A stretch of 64,000 nucleotides of DNA from NCBI GenBank assembly GCA_037013685.1, contig CM072908.1, positions 6,957,001-7,021,000 on the forward strand. The letters run 5' to 3'. Source of the stretch: Acridotheres tristis (Eukaryota; Chordata; Aves; Passeriformes; Sturnidae). The notes under the pieces are model-generated. The model ran no database searches. It was not told the origin of the DNA and worked only from the letters and a program-made list of their open reading frames with translations. The position numbers and the translations under genes are program-made. This document shows, in pieces, positions 33,471 through 44,089 of this stretch. Within the stretch, counting starts at the first letter, position 1, and every line of letters begins with the position of its first letter.

Positions 33471-33600
33471 CTGAGGGCACCGTGCTGCGGTCGCAGTGCC
33501 CGTCCTTGAGCAGCCGGTCCCGGATCTCCCAGCTGAACATCCCGGGGTTCTCCCGCTTGTATTCCTCGATTTTCTTCTCCACGTCGGGAGTCGCGACCTG
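33471..33600 (-). CDS. PAX7: PAX7 coding exon 3 (paired domain, RED subdomain)
   Basis: Encodes residues 108-150 plus one base: the linker (Q)[13 protein letters not shown] and helices of the C-terminal RED half of the paired domain, ending [17 protein letters not shown]. The intron ends AAAAGCAG, an AG-CAG tandem acceptor. Using the first AG (33,602-33,601) includes Gln (start 33,600); using the second (33,599-33,598) omits it (start 33,597). The donor is a consensus GTGAGA at 33,470. Inclusion or loss of this Gln in the paired-domain linker is a known PAX3/PAX7 isoform choice that changes DNA binding. The length, 130 or 127 bases, and phase agree with neighbouring exons. Confidence 0.97.
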
Positions 33601-34202
33601 CTTTTGTGACCAAGGGGCGCCGGGGTGTCCCCGCGGGGGCGGACAGACAGAGAGAGCAGGAAAAAAAAACCGCTTTTAATTCAAAAGAAGCGCCGAGCGA
33701 CGCTTGGGGTGGGTTTGGGGTGGAAAATGGGGATTGGGAGTGGGGAAAGGAGGGAAATAGAGCTGGGAAAAGGACCCGCTCCCCCAAATCCTGAAAGTGG
33801 GGTCTCTGGGGGCCAGGAAAGCCGGCAGGGTGGGGTTACCCCGAGCTCCGGGGAGACGAAGCAGGGGACACTTTTTGGGGTGTTTGTGGACACCCAGGGA
33901 TTTCCTACTCCCAAACAATCCCGAATTCCCGGCTCCCCACACCCCGCCGGAATCGCTCCAGCGCGCACCACTTGTTGCACGTGGAAGCAACAAAAAAGAA
34001 ACCACTTTAATCCATTCATCACCTCCAGCTCGGGCCCCGCTTTCTCCCCATCAGAGGCCGAAAATCGCAGCTTTATTCAAACCCTTTCCCCCACTTAAAA
34101 AAAAAAAAAAAAAAAAAACCACACTAAAAACCACTTGGAAAACTCGCGCTGACCCCCGGAACAAGGCGGAATTTTGGGGCGCGGTGCCCGCAGCGCACTC
34201 AC
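33601..34202 (-). other. PAX7 intron 2
   Basis: A 602-base intron with no repeat array and no exon seen. It contains an A-run near 34,098-34,119 (a T-run in the transcript). The 3' end is a poor polypyrimidine tract before the tandem acceptor. Confidence 0.85.
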
Positions 34203-34438
34203 CCTGGGCTTGCTGCCGCCGATGGCCCCGGGCCGGATGGATCCGGTCTCCTGGTAGCGACAGAGGATTTTGGAGACGCAGCCGTGGGAGACGCGGAGCT
34301 GCCGGGAGATCACGCAGGGCCGGATGCCGTGGTGCGCCATCTCCACGATCTTGTGGCGGATGTGGTTGGGCAGCGGGCGCCCGTTGATGAAAACCCCTCC
34401 GAGCTGGTTCACCCTGCCCTGGCCCAGCGGGGTGGACA
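34203..34438 (-). CDS. PAX7: PAX7 coding exon 2 (paired domain, PAI subdomain)
   Basis: Encodes residues 29-107: [20 protein letters not shown] and on to GAIGGSKPR. This is the N-terminal PAI half of the paired domain, a beta-hairpin plus helix-turn-helix that makes the main DNA contacts. The Val codon is split with exon 1 (phase 1). The acceptor is CGCAG with exon start 34,438. The donor GTGAGT begins at 34,202 after a complete AGG codon. The 236-base length with 85 bases of exon 1 gives exactly 107 codons. No substitution disrupting the family signature is visible. Confidence 0.98.
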
Positions 34439-35284
34439 CTGCGAGGGACACAGGGGAAAAAAACCCGACCCAGAAAACCGGGGGAAAGTTAAAATAAAGG
34501 GGAAAAATCCGGCGTGTCCTTCCCCGCACCTCCCGCTTCTCTCCTGGGATTTGGAGGTTTAAAAGAAGGGGGAAAGTCTCGCCCGTGCCCTGCGCTCCGT
34601 GGTTATCCCGGTGTTTATCCCGGTGTTTGTTTATCCCGGCACCACGCGGGAGATTTTCCCGTGGAAAGTAGGAAAATAAAATTCCCCCCCGAGCCGCTCG
34701 CCCATCCTCGAGACACCCTCTGTGTGTCCACCCCTGGGAATTTGTCCGGCTTTGGGATTTCACACCTTGGTTTGAAATCATTCCCGGCGTTTTCAAGGCC
34801 GGGAGATCCAAACCGGCACAACAAAACCTTCCCAAAACTTCACATTTCTCCCCAAAAAAACCTCCCTGCGCTTCTCGCCTCGATTTACGGAGCTCCGCTT
34901 TCAAACAAACTTTTGGAAATCACCTCTGAAATACCCTCGGGACACTTTTTTTTGGGGTGGTTTTAGGGGTTTTCTGGGTGGGTTTCGGGGGGTTTTTACC
35001 CCTCGGCCGCTTCGCCGCCGCATCTCCGGGCGCGGGAGCAGCGGCGGCTCCTTCGCCCCCTCCCCAATTTATCGAACATCTCGCGCCGCAGATCTCGCAG
35101 ATTAATACGATTTCACAGGCTGGAAATTAAGGCGAAAAGGAGGGGAGGAAGGACGGGAGGGGGCAGAACTCAGCTGGGTAATTTGCGCGAGGCTGGAGGG
35201 GGCGAGCGCCAGGCGAGGCGAGAGGGGCGGATTTTTATTTTTTTTCTTTATATATATAATTTTTTTTCCCTCCCCTCTCCTGCT

Positions 35285-35690
35285 ACAAAGAAAAGTCGAT
35301 TCCAGAAATTGCCTGGCGATTTAGCGAGAATCATGCACCGCTAATTCCGAGTCACTTTGGCCGGCGCTCCCTGGATGTATCATTATCGACAGATAACACT
35401 CGAGTGGCCAATTTTACATTCAAGAGCTGCTAAAAGCGCCGGCCGCTCTCTCCTTTCATTATTCCCAGTCATGTTGTGCAAATATTGTTGTAATCCTTTG
35501 ATCCTTTCCCTTGCCGTCTGTTTTACTTCATTTGCTACAGAAAAGCACTTCAGCAAATCCCCGCGCCCTGTGTGTTTTGCAGCCTGCGTGGTTTTCCGCG
35601 GGTTTGCGATTCGCCACTTGAGCACGGGCGGGATGAAATTTTCCCCGCTTTTAATAAATGCGGCCAGAGGTGTCCCGGCTAGAAATTTGC
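35285..35690. promoter_or_regulatory. Candidate conserved enhancer in PAX7 intron 1
   Basis: About 400 bases of balanced, non-repetitive sequence: GGCGATTTAGCGAGAATCAT, TGTATCATTATCGACAGATA, GTTGTGCAAATATTGTTGTA (ATTGTT SOX-type), CTTTGATC at 35,496-35,503 (TCF/LEF-type) and TTACTTCATTTGCTACAG. Position and texture fit a PAX7 neural crest or neural plate border enhancer; Wnt input to PAX7 is known, the site assignment is inference. Confidence 0.5.
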
Positions 35691-36244
35691 TGTGTTTTTT
35701 TTTTTTTTTTTCTTTTTGCCTTTTCTTTCTTTTTTTTTTTTTTTTTTTGGGAATGTGTGTGCCTGGAAATAATCACCCCCCGCGTGACAAAGGCACGGCG
35801 GAGGGAGGATGGGTGACTGTCGGAGAGGTGACAGCTCCCGAGTCCCTGCTTCGCCAGTGCCGGCCAAGGACATCCCGGCTTCCCGCTGCTCCAGGAGCCC
35901 CCCGGATAAAGGTTTTTATTCCTATTTTTCCCCTCCGAAAAGTTCAATCCCATCAGTTTGGTTGTTTCCCCCTGCTTTGACGCGGAGGTGGAATTGTCGG
36001 GACGTTAAAAAAACAACCCGTCCACAAAAAAAGAAAAAACCCAAAAAACCCGAAGCGGGAGAAGCTGCCCCAAAAATCCTGCGAGATGCCGGGGAATACT
36101 CGAAAGACGGGAAAACAGCAACGCAAATCCCGGGAACTGGCGGCGGGAAGGGGCTGGGCAGGGGTGAGAAGTTGGGAGAATTTCGGGAACCCCCCAGGAG
36201 CGGAGTTCAGCAGCACCCCCCGCCCCGAGGGCCCCTCCCGGGCG

Positions 36245-36503
36245 ATTCCAGAGGGATGGAGCGACCCTTTTCCAAACCTAAACTCCCCCAATAATTCCAG
36301 AAGGATGGAGCAGAGCTTTTCCAAACCTAAACCCCCCCAATAATTCCAGAAGGATGGAGCAGAGCTTTTCCAAACCTAACCCCCCCAATAATTCCAGAAG
36401 GATGGAGCAGAGCTTTTCCAAACCTACCCCCCCCCGGTAATTCCAGAGGGATGGAGCGGCGTTTTCCCAAACCTAAACCCCCCTCCCACCCCGGTAATTC
36501 CAG
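36245..36503. repeat. 48-57-bp minisatellite beside the exon 1 donor
   Basis: Units starting ATTCCAG occur at 36,245, 36,294, 36,343, 36,391, 36,440 and 36,497, containing AAGGATGGAGCAGAGCTTTT and CCAAACCTAACCCCCC. Five to six copies. On the sense (minus) strand the C runs become G runs just downstream of the exon 1 donor. Confidence 0.93.
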
Positions 36504-36529
36504 CGCTTTTCCAGGTTTTCCGGACCTAC

Positions 36530-36614
36530 CTTCCAGCGGGAAGCCGGTGCGGGGGTAGTTCTGCCCCGGCGCCGGGCGCATCATCCGCGGCACCGTCCCG
36601 GGCAGCGCTGCCAT
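36530..36614 (-). CDS. PAX7: PAX7 coding exon 1
   Basis: Encodes the first 28 residues from ATG at 36,614-36,612: [20 protein letters not shown] then PRTGFPLE, plus the first base of the next Val codon. This N-terminus is characteristic of PAX7. The frame is open upstream to 36,845, but the family start is at MAALPG, and that ATG sits in a GC-rich context. The donor GTAGGT begins at 36,529. PAX7 is a nuclear transcription factor of dorsal neural tube, neural crest and muscle satellite cells. The four exons here (Gln+ and Gly-Leu+ form) give residues 1-195; the homeodomain and C-terminus are missing because the gene runs off the left edge. Confidence 0.97.
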
Positions 36615-37250
36615 GGTCGGGGGGCTCCGGGGGACACCGGGGCTCGGGGGACACCGGGCACAACCGGGGGGGCAGCGGGGCCGCCTCTTCCGACCTTCCC
36701 AGCCCTTCCAGCGGCTGCAAAAGAAGGGAGAAATCTGGGCTTCGAGCGCGAAAAAAAACCCCAAAAAATAAAGACCCAGAAAAAAAAAAGATAACGGCAA
36801 CGATAATAATATAAAAATTAGGGAAAAAAAATCAAAACGCTGCAACGCTCGGAATGGGAGGGGTGGGGATAGAGGGGGGGATCACCCACCAGAAATTCCC
36901 GGGAAAGTTTGGGGGCTGTGTCCCGAGCGGCCGCTCCGCTGGAATGTCACCCGGGAGGAGCAGGCACAGCCAAAGTTGCCTGGGAGCTGGGCTGGGCTTA
37001 GGGCTGGCTCGGGGCTGGTTTAGGGCTGGCTCGGGGCTGGTTTAGGGCTGGCGGGGGGCAGAGCGGGGGGAGCCGCGGCCCCCCGGATTCGCTCCGTGCG
37101 CTGCGGTTCTTCCTCCTCGCGGCGCGGTTGTGGCAGCGCTGGAGGGACGGAGGAGGAGGAGGAGGAGGAGGAGGAGGAGGAGGAGGAGGAGGAGGAGGGG
37201 GCTGGAAGTTGCTCCGGTGGGGAAGTTGGGGCGGTGGGAAGGACGGGCGG
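36615..37250 (-). other. Probable PAX7 5' untranslated region
   Basis: GC-rich sequence between the start codon and the presumed transcription start. It includes a small GGGCTGGCTCGGGGCTGGTT repeat (37,000-37,050) and the (GGA)n run. The exact cap site and any 5' UTR intron cannot be seen. Confidence 0.5.
37146..37198. repeat. (GGA)n trinucleotide run in PAX7 leader
   Basis: About 17 GGA copies on the plus strand, TCC in the PAX7 sense direction, placed 50-105 bases downstream of the predicted transcription start. Confidence 0.95.
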
Positions 37251-37320
37251 GCTCTGATAGGCTCCGGCTCCTTTCTTTTATGGGAAGGGGGATCCGCGCC
37301 CGGCCCCGGCACCAATGGGA
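37245..37320 (-). promoter_or_regulatory. PAX7: Predicted PAX7 core promoter (TATA-like and CCAAT)
   Basis: On the minus strand CATAAAAG (37,283-37,276) looks like a TATA element. An ATTGG inverted CCAAT (the plus strand reads CACCAATGG at 37,310-37,318) lies about 30 bases further upstream. This predicts a start near 37,245-37,252, about 635 bases before the ATG. Inferred from motif order and spacing only. Confidence 0.45.
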
Positions 37321-38984
37321 GCGCAGCCCCGCGCTCCTCGCAGAAGATTTTTTGGGATGTTTTCAGTCATCCTCAGGCTCCTCATGGAGAACTCGAGCGG
37401 CTGGAAAAGATAGCGGGGTGAAGCAGAGAAGGGAAAATTTAGGAATTCCGCGGTTGTGGTTGTTTGGGTGGGTTTTTTGGTGGGTTTTATTTTGGTTTTT
37501 TTGGCATTTTTGCCTCCCCCCGCCAAGTGGATTTCAGGAGGGGAAAAGCGGGCGGGGCATGGGCTGAACGCGGCTTGGGGTGGGGGAATTGCGGCGTGGA
37601 TTGAAAAATAAAATTAAATTTTAAAAATGAAAATTAAGGAAAAAAAGGAAATCTGACATAAAATTAGATTGAAAAAATTAATAAAGACTTAAAAAAGAAA
37701 TGAAATTACTAGCGATTGAAATGAATAAAAATGAATGTAAATAACAATTAGAATAGGTTAAAATTAAAATAAATTAAATTGTATTGTGAGAAATTTTTTT
37801 AAAATCCAATTAAGTGAGAAATCAATGGAATAATAAGAAATAAATGCGATAAATAAATGAATGAATAAATTAATTAAATGCCCCCTGAAGGTGCCCAGCG
37901 CTCTGCATCCCTCATCCCACTCCCTCCACGGGGTTTGGAGCCGCTTTTCCCACCCCTCACCCCAACCACCCCCCCCCCCGTGGGGCTGAATTTGGGACCG
38001 GCCCAGCGCCCCCGCTCCTTCCTCATTAATTAACAACCGCGTTTAATTACGGGGCGGGCTCGGGGCCGGCCCCGCGGGGTTGGGGCAGGGCCGGGCCGGG
38101 CGGAGAATTCCCGATTTTCCCCCAAAAGCTTTGGGAGCTGCGGGAATGAGCGCGCAGCGGGACGTGACGCCGGCGCCGGCGCTGCCTTTTGTTCGCAGCT
38201 GTAAAAGGGACTCGGCCCCGCCGCCCCCTCCCCAAAACCCCCCCGGAGGGGCCGGGGCTGCTGCGGGCCCTGCCCGGCCCCAAACGCGCCCCCAAACTCG
38301 TCCTGACCCCCCCCCCCCGCCCAGCCCAGGCTTTGCTTTGGGCTTAAAGCCCGGCCTGGAGCCCAAATTTCAGCCTCTTCCTCAGCTCGGCCTAAAGCTG
38401 CGCCTAAACCTGCGCGCTTGGGGTTTTCCTCCCTTCCCATCCTCAATTCCCCATCACAATAAAAAACAAACCGGGGAAGTGCAGAGCGAAAAAAGCGATT
38501 TGAAATTCTGTCAAATTCTTCCCGAGGTGTCAAGTTGAGCCCGAACTCTGAGCCCGGCTCAGGCGCGACTTTGGAGAACGCAAATAAATCCCTTTCCCAA
38601 AAACCCTTCCCAAAAAACGCCAATTCCCGGAGCTTTTGGGGGGAAAAGCCCGGGACCGGCCCGCAGCCCCGTCACATTCCTGCCGTCCTAATTCAATTAT
38701 CAGCCGGGATGGGGGGGAAGGAGCCTGGGAATTAAGTTGAAAATTAAATATTTCTGCTCTGCCGGGGCTGGGGGAAGGTGAAACCCCGGGAGTCGAGCCC
38801 GAGCTCTCCTTCCCCGCCGGCAGGAAAATCCCTCACTTCAAACTCCGCGTTTGTTTTCCCTCCTTCCCCCGCCCCGTTCTCCTGGAATTGGGCGAAAACT
38901 CGGCACTTTCAGGCCAAAAAAAAAAAAAAAAGAAAAAATCACTTTATCCTGCAGCTCCGGGCAGTGGCCATGTAAAGAGCTTAA
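37321..38984. other. PAX7 upstream region: AT-rich then CpG-rich, no gene
   Basis: 37,590-37,880 is a very AT-rich low-complexity patch (AAATTAAAAT and AATGAATAAA words). 38,030-38,330 is CpG-dense. Islands such as CCTAATTCAATTATCAGCC (about 38,688) and CATGTAAAGAGCTTAATATG (about 38,969) could be regulatory. No exon. Confidence 0.45.
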
Positions 38985-39145
38985 TATGATTTATTATTAT
39001 TGTTGTTATTATTATTATTGTTATTATTGTTGTTGTTGTTATTACTATTAAATTGTATTTATTGTTGTCTTTATTATTATACTTATTACTGTATTTATTA
39101 TACTTCTTAATATATTTATTATTGTATTTATTATTATATTTCTTT
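38985..39145. repeat. (ATT)n / (GTT)n interrupted microsatellite
   Basis: Mixture of TTATTATTG, GTTGTTATT and TTTATTATA words over about 160 bases. Confidence 0.88.
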
Positions 39146-40404
39146 GGCAGGGTGGGGGCCGCACCCCGGGGTTTGCCCCGTGGGGGGTCAGGGGGTGACA
39201 GGGACTGTCCCCACCGAGGGAGGGGACAGCGATGTCCCCACCCCTCACCCCAAAATCCCAGCTCCAGGAGGGGCCGCTCACTCCAAACCCTTTTTGGGGT
39301 TAAATTGGAATTTTTTCATGTCTTTTTTTTTTTTTTTTTTTTTTTAGTTTTCCCATCTTTTCCCGGCTGTGCCTCGCGGACAAAAGGATGAAATCCGGCC
39401 CCAGCGGGAGCGCAGCGCGGAATTCCCGCCCGCTTCCCGGAGCTTTCCCGGCGGGAATTCCGCTCCTCACTTCCCCGCCGCATCTCCATGGTTTCCTAAG
39501 GTTTGTTCCTGCTCGATAAATGCCGCGATTCCCTCCGGAACGCGCGCTGGGATGGGGTTGGAATTATTTGGGATTTTTTTAGGAGCAGCCCGTTATCTCC
39601 CGCGGGAGGCTTTCCAACTTGGAAATGCGGATTTTTTGGGGATAAAAGGGCTCCACATCCCATTTTCTCCATGGAAAAGATGCTCTCAGGTTGATTAAAC
39701 TCATCTGGAAAACCACCCCAATCAGCGATTTAATTAATTGCGATTCTCCTTAAAAAGTCCTTTTTAAGAATTATTTTTATGTGCAGGATTCTCCTCAAAA
39801 AACCCTTTTTTATTTTTTTTTTTTTAATTTTTAATCTTTTAGGGATGTCATCCCATTTCTGGAGCCGGGCGCATCCAGGAAAGAGAAATTTCCTTGGAAA
39901 ATCACTCAGAGGAAAACCTGAAGGATCTGATCCCGATTTTCAACACAAGGATGGGAGAAAAAAGCCTCAAAAACCCCCAAACCAACCCCAAAAAGCCCGG
40001 GGATGAATTATTTAATGAAAAGTTGGTTCCTCCTGCAATTCCAAGAAGATTATGGATGTGGGAAGGTTTTCCATGGGAGATCCCGCGGTAATGAGCGTTA
40101 TTTTCCCAAGCGATTATCCCAGAAATCTCCCTTGAAAGGGACAGAAATCCACCTTGAAAAAACGGGCATTTGCAGGAAAATATTTCTGCGGGACTTCCGC
40201 ATTTTTCCAAAATCACCAGCGGGGAAAATCCGGGAAAAGCGCTGGGAGGGTTCGGCTTCCCAGGAAAGGCAGGAAGGGGGAAGGAACCCCGGGAGCCGCG
40301 GGAAAATCGGTGGAAAAGGGGCTGGGAAAAAAGAATGAATGAATGAATGAATGAAATTTATTTCATTCTAAATCATGGATTCTCCTTTCCAGGACTGGTG
40401 AATC
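39146..40404. other. Non-coding stretch, no gene seen
   Basis: Contains a T run (39,322-39,345) and a small (GAAT)n run near 40,334-40,356. No exon or conserved block recognised. Confidence 0.5.
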
Positions 40405-40665
40405 CACGGTGTCCTCAGGTGTGTCCCCAGCAGTGTCCCAGGTGTCTTCAGGAATCTCCAGGATTATCCCTAGGACTGTCTCCAGGAATGGCCCAGGTGT
40501 CCCCAGGAGTGTCCTAGCAATAACCCAGGAGTATCCTCAGGATTGTCCCCAGGTGTGTCCCAGGTATTCCCAGGATGGCCCCCAGGTGTATCCCCAGGTG
40601 TCTCCAGGTGTGTCCCAGGTATTCCCAGGTGTCCCCAGGTGTGTCCCAGGTTTGTTTTTCCCACT
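40405..40665. repeat. Minisatellite of GTGTCCCCAG units
   Basis: About 17 diverged copies of a 12-18-base unit near CAGGTGTGTCCCCAG, with variants containing CAGGAATGTCC and CAGGTATTCC. Confidence 0.85.
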
Positions 40666-41244
40666 CCCAAACCCCAGGATCCAGCTCTGGGCCGGGGCTC
40701 CAAGGCCGGAGTGGCCCCGCCCTAGGCCGGGTTTGACTCGCCCTGGAGCCATTCCCTGATCCAAGCCCGACATCTCTGGGATGAGCCGGGGATTTCCATG
40801 GGATAAATCCCATAAAATCACGAGGCTGCAGCGGCCTCGTCCCCGATATTCCCGAATCCCCCAGAATTCCCGTCCCTCCTGGCGGCCCCGCTGGTTTTTC
40901 CCACATCACATTCCCGGAGCAGGATTCAATCTCCTTTTCCCGAGGCTCGGCCCCTCTCCGGGCCCTGCTGCGCTTTTCCCGGATTTCCCAGAGCTCCGGG
41001 GCTCTTCCAGGTGTGCCCCACCTGGATCTGCCTCTGGAATAACGCCCGGAACCAGGAGCCAGCGGGGGGAGGGGACTGTCACGGTCTGTGCCCCTGGGGG
41101 ATCCCAAGGGAATGGGATCAGAAGGGAGAGGCTGGGAAAACGCGGGGGAAAAGTCGGGATTGGGATTTCCAGGGAGTTTTCTCCTGGAGATCTCCAGCTC
41201 CGTGGGATGGGATCCATAAAAATCCACAATTCCCTAAATTCCAA
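40666..41244. other. Non-coding stretch, no gene seen
   Basis: Unique-looking GC-rich sequence; no coding or conserved signal. Confidence 0.5.
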
Positions 41245-41395
41245 CACCATTCCATCTGATTCTATGAGGAATTCCCATCCCAATCCCTGTTCCCAAATCA
41301 TTCCAGCCACCTCCCTGTGGGATTCCCATCCCAGTCCCTGTTCCCAAATCATTCCATCTGATTCCATGTGGGATTCCCATTCCAATCATCTCCAT
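41245..41395. repeat. About 58-bp repeat, 2-3 copies
   Basis: Units containing CATTCCATCTGATTC, GATTCCCATCCCAGTCCC and TGTTCCCAAATCATTCCA are repeated two to three times. Confidence 0.85.
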
Positions 41396-41760
41396 GGGGT
41401 TGGGGCCTGTCCTAATTTTTGGGGAGCATTCCCATGAGTTTGGGGTCTATCCTGATTTTGGGGAGCATTTCCATGGAATTGAGATCTGTCCTGATTTTTG
41501 AGAGCATCTCCATGGGCTTTTGGGAAGCATTTCCATAGGATTGGGGCCTGTCCTGATTTTTTGAGAGTGTTCCCATGAGTCTGGGGTCCCTCCTGCTTTT
41601 TGGGGAGGATATCCATAGGTTTTGGGATCAGTCGTGATTTTTGGGAGCATTTCCATGGGTTTTGGGATCTGTCCTGCTTTTTGGGGAGTATATCCATGGG
41701 TCTGGGGTCTGTCCTGATTTTTGGGATCATCTCCCTGGGTTTGGCTTTTTTGATCTCCAT
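41396..41760. repeat. About 42-bp minisatellite (GTCTGTCCTGATTTTTGGG)
   Basis: About nine copies of a unit containing GGGGTCTGTCCTGATTTTTG and GGAGCATTTCCATGGGTTT. Confidence 0.9.
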
Positions 41761-42338
41761 TAGTCTGGGTGAGTTAGCAGCACAATTCCCTTTTCCCAGT
41801 TTATCTGTCCCCGTGTCCCAAGTGGAAAATTTCTCCCTTTGTGCTTCCCGAGTCATTTTTTCCCCATTTGAATTTCAAGGGAATTCATTCCCTCCTTTGG
41901 ATTCCGGTCTCTCCCACCCGAGCTCCGCGTTCCCATTAATTCCCTCATTTCATTCTCAGCGCTGAGCAGAAAAAAGGGAATTCTGGAGATTCCTTCTCCC
42001 TCTGAATTCCCGGCTCACCTGGGGCTGGAAAAGCCTGGAATGGCCCAGGGAACAGAATGGGAAGTGGGAAAAGCATTGCCAGGTGGGATATTCCTCCCTC
42101 ACCGGGATTCATGAGGATAATAATTGATAATTATTGATAATTAGTGATAATCATTGCACCAGGTGAGGCAGATCTGGGAATAAACCCGGCCTAAATCCTG
42201 CTGGAAAACTGGGAAGCAGCAGAATTCCACCAGGAAGAGCACCAAAGTTAAAAACCCAGCAGGAGCAACTCAGTGATCCCAAATGATGATAAAAATCGGG
42301 GATTATCAATAATAAACCCAGCCCGATATTGATAACAA
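41761..42338. other. Non-coding spacer
   Basis: Unique-looking; a GATAATTATTGATAATTAGT patch lies near 42,115-42,150. No gene. Confidence 0.5.
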
Positions 42339-42514
42339 TCAAGAAATATAATATAATATAATATAATATAATATAATATAATATAATATAATATAATATA
42401 ATATAATATAATATAATATAATATAATATAATATAATATAATATAATATAATATAATATAATATAATATAATATAATATAATATAATATAATATAATATA
42501 ATATAATATAATAT
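42339..42514. repeat. (ATAAT)n pentanucleotide array
   Basis: About 35 perfect copies of the pentamer ATAAT (equivalently TATAA). Extremely AT-rich in a GC-rich neighbourhood and about 5 kb upstream of the predicted PAX7 start. Confidence 0.97.
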
Positions 42515-43017
42515 ATTGCATGAATAAATTGATAAAACAATAAAAAAAGGAAAGAAAATAGTTTGGAACCCCTTTAATTGTGGGATTGAGACTTCAAAAT
42601 GAATTATTTTGATATGCACACTTAATTAGTATTATTTAATTATGTTGATTATTATTTCTTTATATTAATTATGGTTTCTTTTATAGTCACATGTAAATAT
42701 GTGATAATATTTTATTAATATTTGAAAAAACCCCACGAACCTTTTGGTCATACAGAATTAAATGGGAAAATAAAGGGATTTTCCGTGGGGAAAAAAAGCA
42801 CATTCCAGGGTTGTAGACCAGGAACAGGAATTTCGGGAATTGTGGATTTTTATGGATCTCATCTCCTGTGCCATCCTCTTCTCCCACCATCCTCATCCCC
42901 AGTATTTCCCAAATCCCATCCCATATCCAGGACTGTATCCCAAGGAAGGGGGAGCAGGGAAGGGAGGATTTCCCTGCTCGGTCCCACTCTCCTGAGATCC
43001 CACCAGGAATTCTCTGG
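42515..43017. other. Non-coding spacer
   Basis: AT-rich (42,600-42,720), then unique-looking sequence; no gene. Confidence 0.5.
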
Positions 43018-44036
43018 ATGATGGATGGATGGATGATGGATGATGGATGATGGATGATGGATGGATGATGGATGGATGGATGATGGATGATGGATGGATG
43101 ATGGATGGATGGATGATGGATGGATGATGGATGGATGGATGGATGGATGATGGATGATGGATGGATGATGGATGGATGATGGATGATGGATGGATGATGG
43201 ATGGATGATGGATGGATGATGGATGGATGGATGATGGATGGATGGATGATGGATGGATGATGGATGGATGATGGATGGATGGATGGATGGATGATGGATG
43301 ATGGATGGATGGATGATGGATGATGGATGGATGATGGATGATGGATGATGGATGGATGGATGATGGATGGATGATGGATGATGGATGGATGGATGATGGA
43401 TGGATGATGGATGGATGATGGATGGATGGATGGATGATGGATGATGGATGATGGATGATGGATGGATGGATGATGGATGGATGATGGATGGATGGATGAT
43501 GGATGGATGATGGATGATGGATGGATGGATGATGGATGGATGGATGGATGATGGATGATGGATGGATGATGGATGGATGATGGATGGATGGATGGATGGA
43601 TGGATGGATGGATGATGGATGGATGATGGATGGATGGATGATGGATGGATGATGGATGATGGATGATGGATGATGGATGGATGGATGGATGGATGATGGA
43701 TGGATGATGGATGGATGATGGATGGATGGATGATGGATGATGGATGGATGATGGATGGATGGATGGATGATGGATGGATGATGGATGGATGATGGATGAT
43801 GGATGGATGATGGATGGATGGATGATGGATGGATGATGGATGGATGATGGATGGATGATGGATGGATGGATGATGGATGGATGGATGATGGATGGATGAT
43901 GGATGGATGATGGATGGATGGATGGATGATGGATGGATGATGGATGGATGATGGATGGATGATGGATGGATGATGGATGATGGATGGATGGATGATGGAT
44001 GATGGATGGATGGATGATGGATGGATGATGGATAGG
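43018..44036 (-). repeat. 1.0-kb GGAT/GAT array (inverse of the 11-kb array)
   Basis: A near-pure array of GGAT tetramers and GAT trimers (ATGGATGATGG pattern). It is the reverse complement of the ATCC/ATC array at 11.1-13.1 kb. The minus strand has no stops, giving a spurious long Ser/Ile/His/Pro frame. Confidence 0.98.
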
Positions 44037-44089
44037 TGGGTGGATGTGGAGACCTTCGAGCAAATTCCAGGGGGAATTCTGAAGGGGCT

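Larger units (their letters stand above)
34439..36529 (-). other. PAX7 intron 1
   Basis: A 2.1-kb intron. It holds a conserved-looking block at about 35,285-35,690, T-rich runs at 35,694-35,750, and a 48-57-bp minisatellite at 36,245-36,503 that stops about 26 bases from the exon 1 donor. Confidence 0.85.

Noticed and set aside
36615..36845. N-terminal extension of PAX7 upstream of MAALPG
   Set aside because: The frame is open to 36,845 but the family start is at MAALPG and the extension is low-complexity.
39146..41240. A gene between PAX7 and KLHDC7A
   Set aside because: Open frames up to 237 codons have repeat-driven composition and no domain, and none is expected from the human gene order.
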